Of a stretch of 64,000 nt of DNA, positions 54,214-64,000 are shown piece by piece. The notes under the pieces are model-generated. The model saw only the letters and a program-made list of their open reading frames with translations, ran no database searches and was not told the origin of the DNA. Position 1 is the stretch's first letter. Each line of letters opens with the position of its first letter. A program made the position numbers and the translations under genes. Origin of the DNA: Sclerotiophoma versabilis (Eukaryota > Ascomycota > Dothideomycetes > Pleosporales > Didymellaceae); contig JAAROD010000095.1 in the NCBI GenBank assembly GCA_012274445.1, positions 1,054,001-1,118,000 of the forward strand, in the 5' to 3' direction.

Positions 54214-56054
54214 CTAGTTCCTCTTCGGGGGCAGCACAGTAGGCACAGGCGGCCTGCTCGTTGTCCTTGGTAGCTCCGGCACTGCAACGGTAGGAACACA
54301 GGCACATGCGCTGCTGACCCTTGCAACAACCTGCTCCGTCTTGTTTCCACCACAGCCCTGGCGTGCATAATCAGGGATACCCTGTACCTCATCACTCTGC
54401 CTCCTCAGATACCCATCGCAGAAATCGATGCTCTCCTCCAGCCTGCCCTCAATGCTGCTCGCCCTCAGGCTGACCAAACAGGAATCGGACTTGCAAACAG
54501 CGGGCTTGGGGCACTCCTTGGAAGTCATCTTGACAACGAAGGATCCGCGCTCGATAGTGTGGACGAAGATAAAACCAGACTTGAAGTTTGCATAACTGCT
54601 CCAGGAACCGAGGAAAGCGACTGTGCCTCCGCCCTCTAGCTCATCGTCTTCTGGGTGGATGTCAAAGAAACCCGCTTCGCAGATCGAGTCACCTGAAGGG
54701 TCCTTTGTGATGGATTCGATGTCGTAAACAGTAAGACCTGCGCCATAGTTGCTCTGGTACAGGAATCCGTCGATGACATACTGATTGTGATCAATGGCCC
54801 GGCGCTTGCCTTCGAAGTTGCCAGTGTAGTGAGGGTTCTCAAGGTCGCGGATGTCGAATATGTGTGTAGTGGGCAGACCTTGTGTCATGGGACCGACTTT
54901 CGCATCGCGTTCGTCGAATTCATCGTCAAGGAAGAGGTATTCCTGCCATTTCTCGTTGTTGACTACACCTTGATGAACGTACTCCGCGCCAGGATAGGAA
55001 GTGATGGAGATAATGTTGGTGACATTGCCGTTCTTGTTGGTGACGTCGTAGATGGTGAGCGTGTCCTCATTGTAGCCATAGCAGATGTCGCGTCCGTAGT
55101 AGCGTTTGTCAGGGCCGCGGTATACAAGGCACTCCGCATCGTGCACGTAGCCGTCTCCAGCGGCACAGCCAGGCGAGAACGGGTTAGCCGGGTCCGTCAT
55201 GTTGAGGAAGATGAGACCGCCTCGGCAAGGCAGGTCACCGCGTACACGAATGGTCTCGTTACCGCCAACAGATCCAACAGCCATGGCGTAGTTCAGCTCC
55301 TGGTTAACGACGATGTTGTGCGTGCGGCCGACGGGGAGCTCGTTCCAGTAGCCAGTGAGGTCATGCTGGGTAAAGTTGTGTGGGCTAGCAGGATCGAGAG
55401 TCAGGAGCTTCTTCATATCGAAGATTTGGACACCCGAGTTGATGGCTTCAGAGCCAATGACAGCGTAGTCGCGCAGCACACGGATCTCTCTCCATCGAGA
55501 CCCGACGGGGTCATACTGGGGAAGACGACCAAGGTACACAAGCTTGCCTTCGCTGGAGATCTCGGCGAATGCAGTACCATCGAATTGGCCGATTGCTACA
55601 AACTCACGTCCGTCCTCAGAGGTCCAACCCCAGGAAGATGAACCCTGACCTACACTGCCAAGCTGTGCGTGGGGTAGGAAATGGTACAGGTCGACCTCAT
55701 TTTCTTAGCTCAATATTATCTCTCGATAGTGAGAATCTTACGTTGTTACACTTGAAGGTGTTGTTCTTGTCTCCAGGAATAGCTGCTGCAAAACCATCTT
55801 TGCAAGAAGTGTAGCCCAGTTCCGGATACTGTGAACTGTCCATGGCACCAGAAGCAAGTTCAGCATCCCATTCAGCCTATTTTTCTTGTCAGCTGTGCGA
55901 GATTGATGATTGTTTGCAGGCTCACCATCTTCATACCCATGATGCGGGCATGCACTGATCCGTCAGCATACTCTTCGGCAGAGCCAAGAGCAGCAGCACT
56001 GCTCAAGCCCACAAGGGATGAGCAGAGAGCAGCGAGGGAAAGCATCTGAACCAT
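54214..56054 (-). CDS. Secreted choice-of-anchor-B / LVIVD-repeat protein
   Basis: Exons on the minus strand, 55926-56054, 55742-55876 and 54214-55695, all phase 0, give 581 residues. A signal peptide (MVQMLSLAALCSSLVGLSSA, about 1-20) leads into a short region with CKDGFAAAIPGDKNNTFKCNN. The main part fits the choice-of-anchor B/LVIVD beta-propeller-like proteins: VDLYHFLPHAQLGS, SSWGWTSEDGREFVAIGQFDGTAF, LRDYAVIGSEAINSGVQIFD, HNIVVNQELNYAMAVGS, CRGGLIFLNMTDPANP, GYVHDAECLVYRGPDKRYYG and DHNQYVIDGFLYQSNYGAGLTVYD. These repeats carry the visible-from-sequence V/I-x-D endings. A C-terminal region of about 120 residues has eight or more cysteines, then a P/T-rich tail. Several N-x-S/T sites are present. 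It is secreted or surface-bound; in fungi such proteins are often named after a regulatory P domain. The molecular role is unknown. Confidence 0.85.
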
Positions 56055-56883
56055 GATGAAAATCTGGCTCTGTAGGAGAGAGGAGAGCTGCAATTGCGAC
56101 TGATCGACATTTTCCCTACTGCAAGGCAGGTATAAATACTCAGAACTCACGAAGGACCTGAATATCACTCAAGAACACCTTCCGGTTGAGGTTAGAGCTG
56201 GTGCCGTCATGTCGGTCTTGGGTTTCTCGTGGCAGACCTGGAAGCGGAGAAGGATAAGTCTGGGGCTGGTGTTAACGTAGATGCTTGGCCGATGACGGGG
56301 GAGATAGCGGACTTGGCAATGGTGGCTTGGGCGGAGGACTTCTTGGCTTCCCCGCCTTCACCTTTCTGCTCTCCTAGACATGTACGATTCAATACGTGCC
56401 TTCTGAGTCTGAGATATAACGTCCTGGGGCTTATTCCCTTCTCATTATGTGCATGGGTGTGGACAAGGACTTTCAAAGAGCTCTTTTCAAAGGCTCGTTC
56501 TTTCCGCAGCATCACTGCCGTCTCCGTGCATGCCGACCACTGGCACTTGGCTCGCATGGCACTAGCGATAACGTCAACCCAGAAACCAAGCTCGTTTGCA
56601 TGTTTCTATGCCCAGTGATAGTGATGACCTTGGCGAGTGTTAGTTGTCGGCGTCCCGAAGCAAAGCGGCATAGCCTGGCAGGTGTTTGTGTAAACTAGGC
56701 AGGCGAGTACTAGTGTGACTCGCAACGTGATGCCTTGTCGGCCACGAAAAGGTCGGTGTTAGACAACTAGGAGACGGGGAATAGGTGGTAGAAATATCTG
56801 TAAATGCATGGAATCAGAAATACTGAGGTTCTGAAAAGTCTAGAGAAGTTGACAGCGGGCGCGAGCAATATATGGTCCAAAAG
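56055..56883. other. Intergenic region, possible minor frames only
   Basis: About 830 nt between the starts of the LVIVD-type gene and the 3' end of the helicase gene (both minus). Two mutually overlapping frames (56229-56618 plus, 129 codons; 56207-56557 minus, 116 codons) have no motif. The minus one has a K/S/A-rich part, but neither start nor splice sites are convincing. The LVIVD promoter must lie just above 56055. Confidence 0.4.
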
Positions 56884-59800
56884 TCACTCCCCGCCAAACA
56901 TGCTCAATATTGCTCCTCCATTGGCTTGGAGGCCTGGTATTGGCTCACTAGTCCATGAGCTGGTTTGCGGGGTATCTTCAGTTGTAATGGGCGTGTTGAC
57001 TCCATTTCCCTTAGAAGAAGTTGTGGCTTTGGAAGTCTTTGCCTTCTTTTTCAACTTCTCTGGCGTGTCTTTCACCTGGATGCGATGGTACTTGTCTCTA
57101 TTTGGTCGGCCAAAGAGTTGTTGTGACACCTTCAATGATGCGAATTTCGCCAGGCCTTGCTCCATATTCGATACTGGCAAGATTTGCGCATTTTGGATGA
57201 TCTCAGTGATGCCAGAATCATCTTCCAACTCTTTTGCTCTCGAATGCTGGGCGCGGCTCATTTTCTTTGCACGTTCAAAAATTGCGTGCTCAATAGTGTT
57301 TTCAAGTATCAGCGTCTCTACAAGTACTTCTTTTGTTTGGCCGATCCGGTGAGCTCGCTTGATTGCCTGTGCCTCCAGGCCAGGCCTATTGATTGGGTTG
57401 ACGATAAGAATGATGCTCGCTGCATTGAGGTTAAGACCAAGCGCACCACAAGCAACATCGATGAGCAGGACTCTGACAGAATCATCTTCGTTGAAAAGCT
57501 TGACATACTCCGAGCGTTTCGTGTTGTCCAGCTGTCGGGCATAAATGCGGTGGTTAACGTACAGCATTTCTAGGCTTTGCGCGATGTAGAAAGCCGCATT
57601 GTCACCATCGTAAAAGATGATGATCTTCTTGGTAGCTTGGTGCTCCATTACCTTGTCGATGAGGTATGTGAGTTTTGCTGAGGTGGTACCAATAATGTGT
57701 GTATCAAGCAGCGACGAATCAGCATGAAGATTCGCTGTTTCGTCGTCGTCGGTAAGTTTGCGCTTCTTTGGTCGAGCAGGCAGAGGTGTCATTGGCTCTG
57801 GAGTATCTGTAGGTTCAGTTTTGCTGGACTTTGTCGGCGATATTTTATTTGCAAGTAGAGATGCACGTCTACTGTTCAGAGGCTGTGAACCTTCAATAAG
57901 ACCTTGAGGTATTCCAGACTTCTTGACCATTGATTCATCGTTGTTGTTGGGTGTGCCATCGTTGGGTTCCTTAACTTTGAGCTCAGCTTCGGCCATCGCA
58001 GTGATCTTCGCTTTTCCTGCTAGACCGACCAAAGCAAGATTACCCGATGGGTCTTCTGATCTGATATTGCTATCAACATGCAACTGACCCTCAAGCAACT
58101 GCGTCATCCCGATCATGATAGGCTTTTCGGGGTAGGCAAACGCAAAAGACTCTTCGCTCTCTGCCGGCCAAGCCTCGACTGCAACTCCAACCTCATGCGC
58201 TGTACTCAGGGCTACCCAGTCTGCTGTCGCTGGCAGGCCCGCTACAGCTTGACTACTTTCCAAAAGCGATTGAGCGTCCTCCAAGGAACACCTCTTATCA
58301 TCCCTGGAGAGATATTTGGCGCTCGTTTCCAATGTACTCACCACATTGTCAACGCTGAAACCAGTCCACGTAAAGTTAGATTGACGTAAGTTTCGAATAA
58401 GGCTGTGCTTTGCTTTAGCACTGTTTGGATGGAAGAGGTAGTCGACATCAGTTCGCTCAGAGGTGATGGCATTCGCTCGCAGAACCTGGATGAATAAATT
58501 CGCCGTCATCTTATCGAACCAACAAGGTTGGAGGTACACAACATTGTGTTTCAGAGGCGGCAGCACAATGTCTTTTTCGACATCTTCCGGTCTTGTCTTC
58601 ACCACTAACCCTTCGAGAGCTCGTTGAAAGCAAGTAGAGAAGCTTGAATAGGTTTTTCGGTGTGGGTGCTCGTGCCGGTACACATACTCATCCCAGTCGA
58701 GTCCTCCTTCGGCGCTCGAAGCACACCAAGGACGCACCATGAGGTAATTTGAAGCAAGTGAGCCCAGCGCTTTGACCGCCTTTGATTCATCAGTAAGGTC
58801 GAAGGCTTTGCGCTGTTCAATCGCTGACTCGCGAAGTAAAGTTGGGTCTTCATCATTGACATCCATCGTTGACATGTCCACTTCCACGCCAACCAAATCC
58901 TTCGCAGGCGTGCCAGATACCACCCACCGTCTTTCGGCCTGGAGCTGTTTTGCGACCAGAACTGCGTTCGATGTTGCTGACGAGAAGTTGTGCCCTTCGT
59001 CGATGATGATGCGAAGCCAATGAAGCTTTAGGAGAGGCGATTCGTACACTATGCCACTGCCGAAGCAGTTGCAATCTGGAATGCGGGTCGAACCAATATA
59101 CGGACAAATGCAGGCTCGTGAGACACCAGTCACATACCGTCGGCCCTGATTGTCAGCCCCGTCCTGGATCTCTTGCTCGAAGCGGTTGCGTGTGAAAAGC
59201 AAGACATCGTACTTCATGAGCTCCGTGGGTGCTGGCAGCTCACTTGCAAAGTCAAACCCGACTTGGTCGACCGATGTAACCTTCATCTTGCTGCGCCTAG
59301 ACGCCGTGTCGACAACGAGGATCTTGAGAGCTTGCGGCAGGAGGTGTTTCCGGATTTCTGACTGCCATTGGTGTAGTAAGTTCTTTGGAACCACTAAAAT
59401 GGTACCGGAACACATAACGTACTGGCGTGGAGATGGCATTCTCGTGGTACGGTTCATTCGAGGCATTGCTGGTGGTATCTCATAGAAGGGTAAATTGTCG
59501 TCGAGAACGGCCTTCAGCAGAGGTAGGTTTATGTCAGCGTGCTCTGCCATCTCTTCCAGACACGCTTTCCCTGACATAGCGTATCGGCCAGGCACGTCAG
59601 CCGCCATCTCCTTCAAGGTACCAACACGAGCACGTACAGGCAAGGGGCGCCGATACAACTCAGGTATCTGAGGGTAATGGCCTTGGCTTGCAAGGATAAC
59701 TGCTAAGCAGATGATCGTTTTGCCCAAGCCCATGGTTTCTGCTAGGATACCGCCACGATTGGACTCATAGAATCGCGGCTCTTGCAAAAATGACCCATCT

Positions 59801-60711
59801 CGCGCACAATACAGGAACTTGTCCCCGTTAGGCGATGTGCGAGTCTCCAAACGTGGATCAAGTTGCAGTTGCGGGGCAGCTTCTCGCTGGATCATCAAGC
59901 TGGCTGACCTGGCTTGATAGGGATAAAGCCTTGTTTTCAAGCCTTTCAGGGATTGTTGGCCATCATCTTCCCATTGCGAGGCTTGTGCGGATCCAAGTAG
60001 ATCATAGGCTGCTCTCCTAGTGTAACGATTCTTGACACTGGCCGGATCCGGAGCTGGCGAAGGCAATTTGTTGAACAAGTAATACAACGACGTATCCAAC
60101 CGGCCAGCCCAAGGATCAAATGGCTGTATTTGTGCATCTGAGAAATCACCAGCCCAGGCATTTGGCGATATATCGATGTGATCGAGTAATTGGCGCAACG
60201 ATTTCTTCAAACTACCACTGCTGCGACTTATCGAGCGGCGACTCCAATCTTCTGGAAGCAAATACACGCGAGCAATGCTGCGCAATGTCTGGCGTGGAGA
60301 GCGAAGGAGAAATAGTCGTATCCATCGTGCATCAAGCAATTGAGCAGCTTGGTAGCCAATTATCAGTTTCACTTCCTCTAGCAGCTGAGAATGAGGGAGT
60401 TCGTTCCACACACACTCAAGGCTGGGTGTCGTGTTGATTTGTACAGGTGCATCATGTTCCAGGTGAAGACAGCCCAGTGCGATGTAGTGCTTCAGGTCAT
60501 CGAAGGTGTTAATACCCGTGTGAGATGAGTCCGAAGTCTGAGGCGTTGATGCAATGGTCGAGAATACCTTGCCGGAATCTGATGCTACGTTGCTGGTAGC
60601 GTCGTCATCCTGAGATAGAATTGTGGATCCACTTGTGCATGCATTCGGTGATGAGAGCGGCATGCGCCCATCTGCGCCGCGCGCCACCAAGACAGATCCG
60701 CTCATAATCAA
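56884..60711 (-). CDS. SNF2-family DNA helicase/translocase, fungal-specific type
   Basis: A single exon of 1275 codons. The SNF2 ATPase is split by long insertions: YPYQARSASLMIQREA (about 264-279), motif I ETMGLGKT (325-332), motif Ia ILVVPKNLLHQWQSEI, motif II IIDEGHNF (DEGH at 571-574 in place of the usual DEAH/DEGH), motif III WVVSGTPAKDL; and the C-lobe with IIIFYDG, VLLIDVACGALGLNLNAAS and motif VI AIKRAHRIGQTKEV (HRIGQ at 1121-1125). A cysteine group CIC..CNC at 534-549, just before motif II, may bind zinc. I see no RING finger between the lobes, unlike Rad5, Rad16 or SHPRH. The C-terminal lobe is preceded by a basic KKRKLTDDDE. It resembles Rad5-like helicases of filamentous fungi; the precise pathway cannot be given. 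M3 is an alternative start. Confidence 0.88.
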   Translation of the reverse strand: MIMSGSVLVARGADGRMPLSSPNACTSGSTILSQDDDATSNVASDSGKVFSTIASTPQTSDSSHTGINTFDDLKHYIALGCLHLEHDAPVQINTTPSLECVWNELPHSQLLEEVKLIIGYQAAQLLDARWIRLFLLRSPRQTLRSIARVYLLPEDWSRRSISRSSGSLKKSLRQLLDHIDISPNAWAGDFSDAQIQPFDPWAGRLDTSLYYLFNKLPSPAPDPASVKNRYTRRAAYDLLGSAQASQWEDDGQQSLKGLKTRLYPYQARSASLMIQREAAPQLQLDPRLETRTSPNGDKFLYCARDGSFLQEPRFYESNRGGILAETMGLGKTIICLAVILASQGHYPQIPELYRRPLPVRARVGTLKEMAADVPGRYAMSGKACLEEMAEHADINLPLLKAVLDDNLPFYEIPPAMPRMNRTTRMPSPRQYVMCSGTILVVPKNLLHQWQSEIRKHLLPQALKILVVDTASRRSKMKVTSVDQVGFDFASELPAPTELMKYDVLLFTRNRFEQEIQDGADNQGRRYVTGVSRACICPYIGSTRIPDCNCFGSGIVYESPLLKLHWLRIIIDEGHNFSSATSNAVLVAKQLQAERRWVVSGTPAKDLVGVEVDMSTMDVNDEDPTLLRESAIEQRKAFDLTDESKAVKALGSLASNYLMVRPWCASSAEGGLDWDEYVYRHEHPHRKTYSSFSTCFQRALEGLVVKTRPEDVEKDIVLPPLKHNVVYLQPCWFDKMTANLFIQVLRANAITSERTDVDYLFHPNSAKAKHSLIRNLRQSNFTWTGFSVDNVVSTLETSAKYLSRDDKRCSLEDAQSLLESSQAVAGLPATADWVALSTAHEVGVAVEAWPAESEESFAFAYPEKPIMIGMTQLLEGQLHVDSNIRSEDPSGNLALVGLAGKAKITAMAEAELKVKEPNDGTPNNNDESMVKKSGIPQGLIEGSQPLNSRRASLLANKISPTKSSKTEPTDTPEPMTPLPARPKKRKLTDDDETANLHADSSLLDTHIIGTTSAKLTYLIDKVMEHQATKKIIIFYDGDNAAFYIAQSLEMLYVNHRIYARQLDNTKRSEYVKLFNEDDSVRVLLIDVACGALGLNLNAASIILIVNPINRPGLEAQAIKRAHRIGQTKEVLVETLILENTIEHAIFERAKKMSRAQHSRAKELEDDSGITEIIQNAQILPVSNMEQGLAKFASLKVSQQLFGRPNRDKYHRIQVKDTPEKLKKKAKTSKATTSSKGNGVNTPITTEDTPQTSSWTSEPIPGLQANGGAILSMFGGE

Positions 60712-61720
60712 TGGGCATGCTCGGGTGCGAGGACAATGGGAATTAAAGATTTTGCCTGGGTCAAAGCGATATCAGATGATGCTGCGCGGTGCATGAAGTG
60801 TTTGTCAGAGTTCGCAGGAGGCAACAGCAAGGCGTTCAGCCGGGGATAACTTTCACGCTAGTGCTACCGCCGAAAGTGAAGTCGCATGAGTCTCGACTTC
60901 TCCTTCTTCTGGAAGACAGCATGTCAGGCCAGTTCTCGCGACTAGGGCTGTCAGTGAGGGTAAAGCTTGCAAACATGTCTACGCTCCTCACTCAGAACCC
61001 TCTCTGAGATCTCCAAGGTCCAACAAGGCCAGTGGGCGGCACAGCAAGTCACACCACACTCCTTGGGCAAGTCCTTGACCATCGAACGAGCTCTCAGAGG
61101 AGACTTGAAGTCTAGCAGTAGCCAGTAGTCAGTAGTCAGTAGTCAGTTGACGGTGCGGTCTGGTGTCGTTGTGCTGTCAAGCGTGCCCTGTTTGCTGAGG
61201 CTCAGATTCGTGAAAGCTTCCCAATTGCGGAAAAGCAGGCCCCTGCGCAAAGCCATCCGACACTGGCCGGTCCGATCGGACGCTGCTCCCTCTTACCCAA
61301 AATTTCTGCTCCCCCACGAGCTCCTCTTTCACAAAATGTCTCCGCACGTAAGAACCGCTCAGCGCTGTCTGAAGCCCTCCACGACCCAAATATATGGCCG
61401 CTGCGCATTAAGAGCCGCTGGTCGCGCTTCTACTCCCACATCCAACGTTCATCCTACCTGAGCGTGCTGCGACTGTCTCCAGAGGTGCGCGCAAGCCTTA
61501 CTAGGTATGTAGCTCCTGCGCCATAATTCCCACTCGGCGATGCCACTTGCATGATGAACTTGTCATTTTTTTAGATGTTAGACTTGCGACATTCGAATGA
61601 GCGCACAAAGACTTTCTGATCGATACCCCCACTACTGAGATCCGTTTTTCCGCAGCGAAACCGCAACTGACGTGTATTCTCAGACTATCCTCCCATACCT
61701 AATACCGCACAACCTTCACC
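60712..61720. promoter_or_regulatory. Divergent promoter region helicase / ADE4
   Basis: About 1 kb between two outward-facing starts. It has a 7-bp tandem repeat at 61123-61147 and a CT-rich leader near ADE4. Frames of 68-104 codons on both strands at 61147-61461 overlap and carry no motif. No Bas1/Pho2-type element was identified with confidence. Confidence 0.4.
61123..61147. repeat. CAGTAGT tandem repeat, about 3.5 copies
   Basis: Seven-base unit CAGTAGT at 61123-61129, 61130-61136 and 61137-61143, followed by a partial CAGT. It lies in the helicase/ADE4 promoter region about 570 nt before the ADE4 ATG. Confidence 0.85.
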
Positions 61721-63558
61721 ATGTGTGGAATCATTGCCGTCATCCACGGCGACCCAAAGTCGTCGTCGGCGTCTGTCGAGATCCACGATGCGCTGTACCT
61801 GCTCCAGCACCGTGGCCAGGACGCGGCCGGTATCGTGAGCTGTAGCTCCGGCGGTCGTTTCCACCAGTGCAAGGGCAACGGCATGGCCTCCAGGGTCTTC
61901 CAGGACGGCGCCCGCGTTGCTGACCTGCCCGGATACATGGGCCTTGGTCACCTCCGCTACCCCACCGCGGGCAGCAGTGCCAATTCGGAGGCCCAGCCGT
62001 TCTACGTGAACAGCCCGTACGGCATCTGCATGACCCACAACGGCAACCTTATCAACGCTCCTGCCCTCCGCGAGCGCCTCGACCAGGTCGCCCACCGACA
62101 CATCAACACAGAGAGCGACAGTGAGCTCATGCTGAACATCTTCGCCGACGAGCTCAACGAGACGGGCAAGGCCCGCATCAACGCCAACGACTGCTTTGCC
62201 GCCCTGGAGCGCATGTACAAGCTGTGCGTGGGCGGCTGGGCATGCACTGCCATGCTCGCTGGTAAGCAGCAACCCGTTGACTAGCACTGTGCGCCTTCTG
62301 ACAGCACCCAGGTTTCGGTTTGATCGGTTTCCGTGACCCCTACGGCATCCGTCCCATGGTCCTCGGCTCGCGGCCCTCGGAGACCGGCTGTGGCTACGAC
62401 TACATGATGGCCTCCGAGAGCGTAGCCCTTGTGCAGTGCGGATACAAGACATTCCAGGACATTCTGCCCGGCCAGGCCGTCATCCTCGAGAAGGGCAAGG
62501 AGCCCGTCTTCAAGCAGGTTGCCAAGCAGGAGTCCTACACGCCCGACATCTTCGAGTATGTCTACTTCGCTCGTCCTGACTCGGTTATCGATGGCATCGA
62601 CGTTGACGAGAGTCGACGCAACATGGGCTACACCCTCGCTGAGACCGTCAAGAAGCAGCTGGGCCAGAAGGTACTCGACGAAATCGACGTCGTCATGCCT
62701 ATCCCGGAAACCAGCATCACATCTACTGTGTGCGTTGCCGAGGCACTAGGAAAGCCCTACGTGGCTGGTTTCGTCAAGAACAGGTACATCTTCCGCACCT
62801 TCATTATGCCAAACCAGAAGCTTCGCCAGAAGGGCGTCCGAGCGAAGCTCAACCCCATGGTGCAGAAGTTCAAGGGCAAGAGCGTGCTTCTGGTCGACGA
62901 CTCCATCGTTCGTGGTACGACTTCGCGCGAAATCGTCCTCATGGCCCGCGAGGCTGGCGCAACTAAGGTCTACTTCGCTTCCTGTGCTCCTCCCATTACC
63001 AACGCCCACATCTACGGAATTGACCTTGCCTCGTCGTCGGAACTCATCGCACATCAACGAGACGCTGCTGCTATCGCAGAGCACATTGGCGCAGATGGTG
63101 TCATCTACCAGACGCTCGACGACCTGACAAGGGCGTGTGCCTCGTTGTCACCGCGCGACCCGAACATGCAACGTTTCGAGGTCGGTGTCTTCTGTGGCAA
63201 GTACGTCACGCCCGTTGACGACGGCTACTTTGAGCACATTGACCGCATTCGTGGTGAGAGGCGCCAAGCTAAGGTACTGGACAACGCCAGGGCCGCTGTG
63301 CTGCACGGTACAGCGAACCCGCAGCAAGTTCGTATGGCCGCCAAGGGTGTTGAAGTCGACCAGCAGGGTAACGTCATTCCATCCGGCGAGAGTGGCCTCA
63401 GTCCTGAGTGGCAGCCGGTGAACGGCAACGGGATCCAGAGGGTTCCCACGAATGATATCGCTGGTGTCAACAGCGGTACAGGCCCAGAGAACGCCCCGGC
63501 TCCGGTCAGCAATGGCAGCAGCCAAGATATCAGCCTTCACAACCACAACGATTACTAG
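61721..63558 (+). CDS. ade4: Amidophosphoribosyltransferase, first step of purine synthesis
   Basis: Transfers the glutamine amide to PRPP to make 5-phosphoribosylamine, the committed step of de novo purine synthesis, in the cytosol. Exons 61721-62261 and 62312-63558 (donor GTAAGC, G+GT join, MLAGFGLIGF) give 595 residues; yeast Ade4 is 510 and the surplus lies in the C-terminal tail. N-terminal class II glutaminase: the catalytic Cys2 in MCGIIAV is exposed after Met removal, LQHRGQDAAGI, GHLRYPTAGSS and THNGNL. PRTase domain: RDPYGIRPMVLG, VDESRRNMGYTLAETVKKQL, MPIPETSITSTVCVAEALGKPY, FIMPNQKLRQKGVRAKLNPM, the PRPP loop VLLVDDSIVRGTT (about 373-385) and SCAPPITNAHIYGIDL. The last 100 residues are low in complexity (rich in N, G, S, P) and not conserved in the enzyme. 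The start at MCGI is fixed by the catalytic cysteine. Confidence 0.96.
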
Positions 63559-64000
63559 TGTTCTTTTTTCGAACTGTAGTCTTCGTACATTTATCTTTTG
63601 TTTTTGCCGAGGGGCGGCAATACGCTGCAACATGAATCACGAAAAATAGGGAAAGGATTGGTGGCGTCGGAGGGTTTTGATATGAACATTAGACTTGCTC
63701 CTGGAGGGGTTCAGTCCAGTGGGCTATAGACGGTCGCTTACTTGATAGACCTGGTATGAATGGATCAGGCCAACAATGCACATATTCCACAGCTTTGAGC
63801 AGACGTTTCTTTCCAATCTTGTCGCCCTCTCACCAATAGCCTTGAACAGCACAAGCTTCCTTGGTGCTTGTATCTTGTGTCAAAACTGACTCACCCAAGG
63901 TTTCCTTCTCTCACCTAGCTATACAAACGGCTGGCTTCCAGCTTCATGTCCACTTTGGCTTCCTGCTCATCGTTAGTAACTACTAAACTTATTGTACACC
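63559..64000. other. Region downstream of ADE4, no gene seen
   Basis: About 440 nt to the end of the window. It starts with a T-rich stretch that probably carries the ADE4 3' untranslated region. No coding sequence is supported. Confidence 0.45.

Noticed and set aside
54787..55641. 284-codon plus-strand frame antisense to the LVIVD-type gene
   Set aside because: V-rich shadow of a conserved minus-strand exon, without a domain of its own.
56207..56618. Two overlapping frames (116 minus, 129 plus) upstream of the LVIVD-type gene
   Set aside because: Neither has a motif; I considered a small spliced gene on the minus strand but could not build a consistent exon chain.
61685..62452. 255-codon frame antisense to ADE4
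   Set aside because: It overlaps the conserved glutaminase exon and an intron of ADE4 on the other strand; a shadow frame.

Overview
The window looks like a piece of a nuclear chromosome from a filamentous ascomycete, most likely a dothideomycete of the Pleosporales type. This rests on genes split by short introns (mostly about 45-75 nt, GT..AG), scattered fungal core genes without operons, fungus-specific families (Rhodopsin/Pth11-like receptor, HET-domain protein, GT2 hyphal-growth glycosyltransferase, CBM1 secreted protein, GH45), and long gene-free spacers. The species assignment is inference; no marker gene fixes it. I see 23 apparently intact protein genes, one uncharacterised small ORF, two pseudogenes, no convincing tRNA or rRNA gene, no CRISPR, and no recognisable transposon.

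Layout. 0.5-3.2 kb: REC8 meiotic cohesin kleisin (+). 5.0-5.6 kb: Mpv17/PMP22 membrane protein (+). 7.9-9.3 kb: membrane-anchored GH16 glucanase (+). 12.1-14.9 kb: large membrane GT2 glycosyltransferase (+). 15.3-16.4 kb: PLP-dependent D-threonine aldolase/D-serine dehydratase-like enzyme (+). 16.8-17.5 kb: decayed gene (-). 19.6-21.2 kb: long disordered protein (+). 23.3-24.8 kb: HET-domain protein (-). 25.3-27.2 kb: type II membrane protein with a degenerate glycosyltransferase-like motif (-), divergent from LYS2 alpha-aminoadipate reductase (27.7-31.3 kb, +). 32.9-33.9 kb: GH45 endoglucanase with a possible GPI tail (+). 35.6-37.1 kb: seven-helix Rhodopsin-domain protein (-). 39.6-40.7 kb: NADP-type alcohol dehydrogenase (+). 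41.1-41.5 kb: CTF8 (+). 41.7-43.3 kb: prolyl-4-hydroxylase-type dioxygenase (-). 44.0-44.8 kb: CBM1 secreted protein (+). 45.0-45.7 kb: F-box/zinc-cysteine protein (+). 46.8-47.9 kb: quinone-oxidoreductase-like gene broken by one stop (+). 49.6-51.2 kb: MGS1/WRNIP1 (-), divergent from a BNA3-type kynurenine aminotransferase (51.4-52.8 kb, +). 52.9-53.7 kb: repeat-bearing secreted cysteine-rich protein (-). 54.2-56.1 kb: secreted choice-of-anchor-B/LVIVD protein (-). 56.9-60.7 kb: SNF2 helicase (-). 61.7-63.6 kb: ADE4 amidophosphoribosyltransferase (+).

Functional themes. Several neighbours share themes without forming a demonstrated cluster: chromosome maintenance (REC8, CTF8, MGS1, SNF2 helicase), cell wall and plant wall (GH16, GT2, GH45, CBM1), and primary metabolism (LYS2, ADE4, BNA3-like). 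The content fits a plant-associated or saprobic fungus. No convincing new multi-gene system was found. The most unusual points are a 60-nt stop-free intron that splits the iron-binding HxD motif of the dioxygenase, the single-stop oxidoreductase, a GH45 with a membrane-anchor-like tail, a membrane protein that keeps the frame of a glycosyltransferase motif but not its DxD, and an in-frame hexamer minisatellite in a secreted protein.

Exon boundaries were placed by eye from GT..AG sites, reading-frame phase and recalled family conservation. They have not been checked against transcripts or databases.
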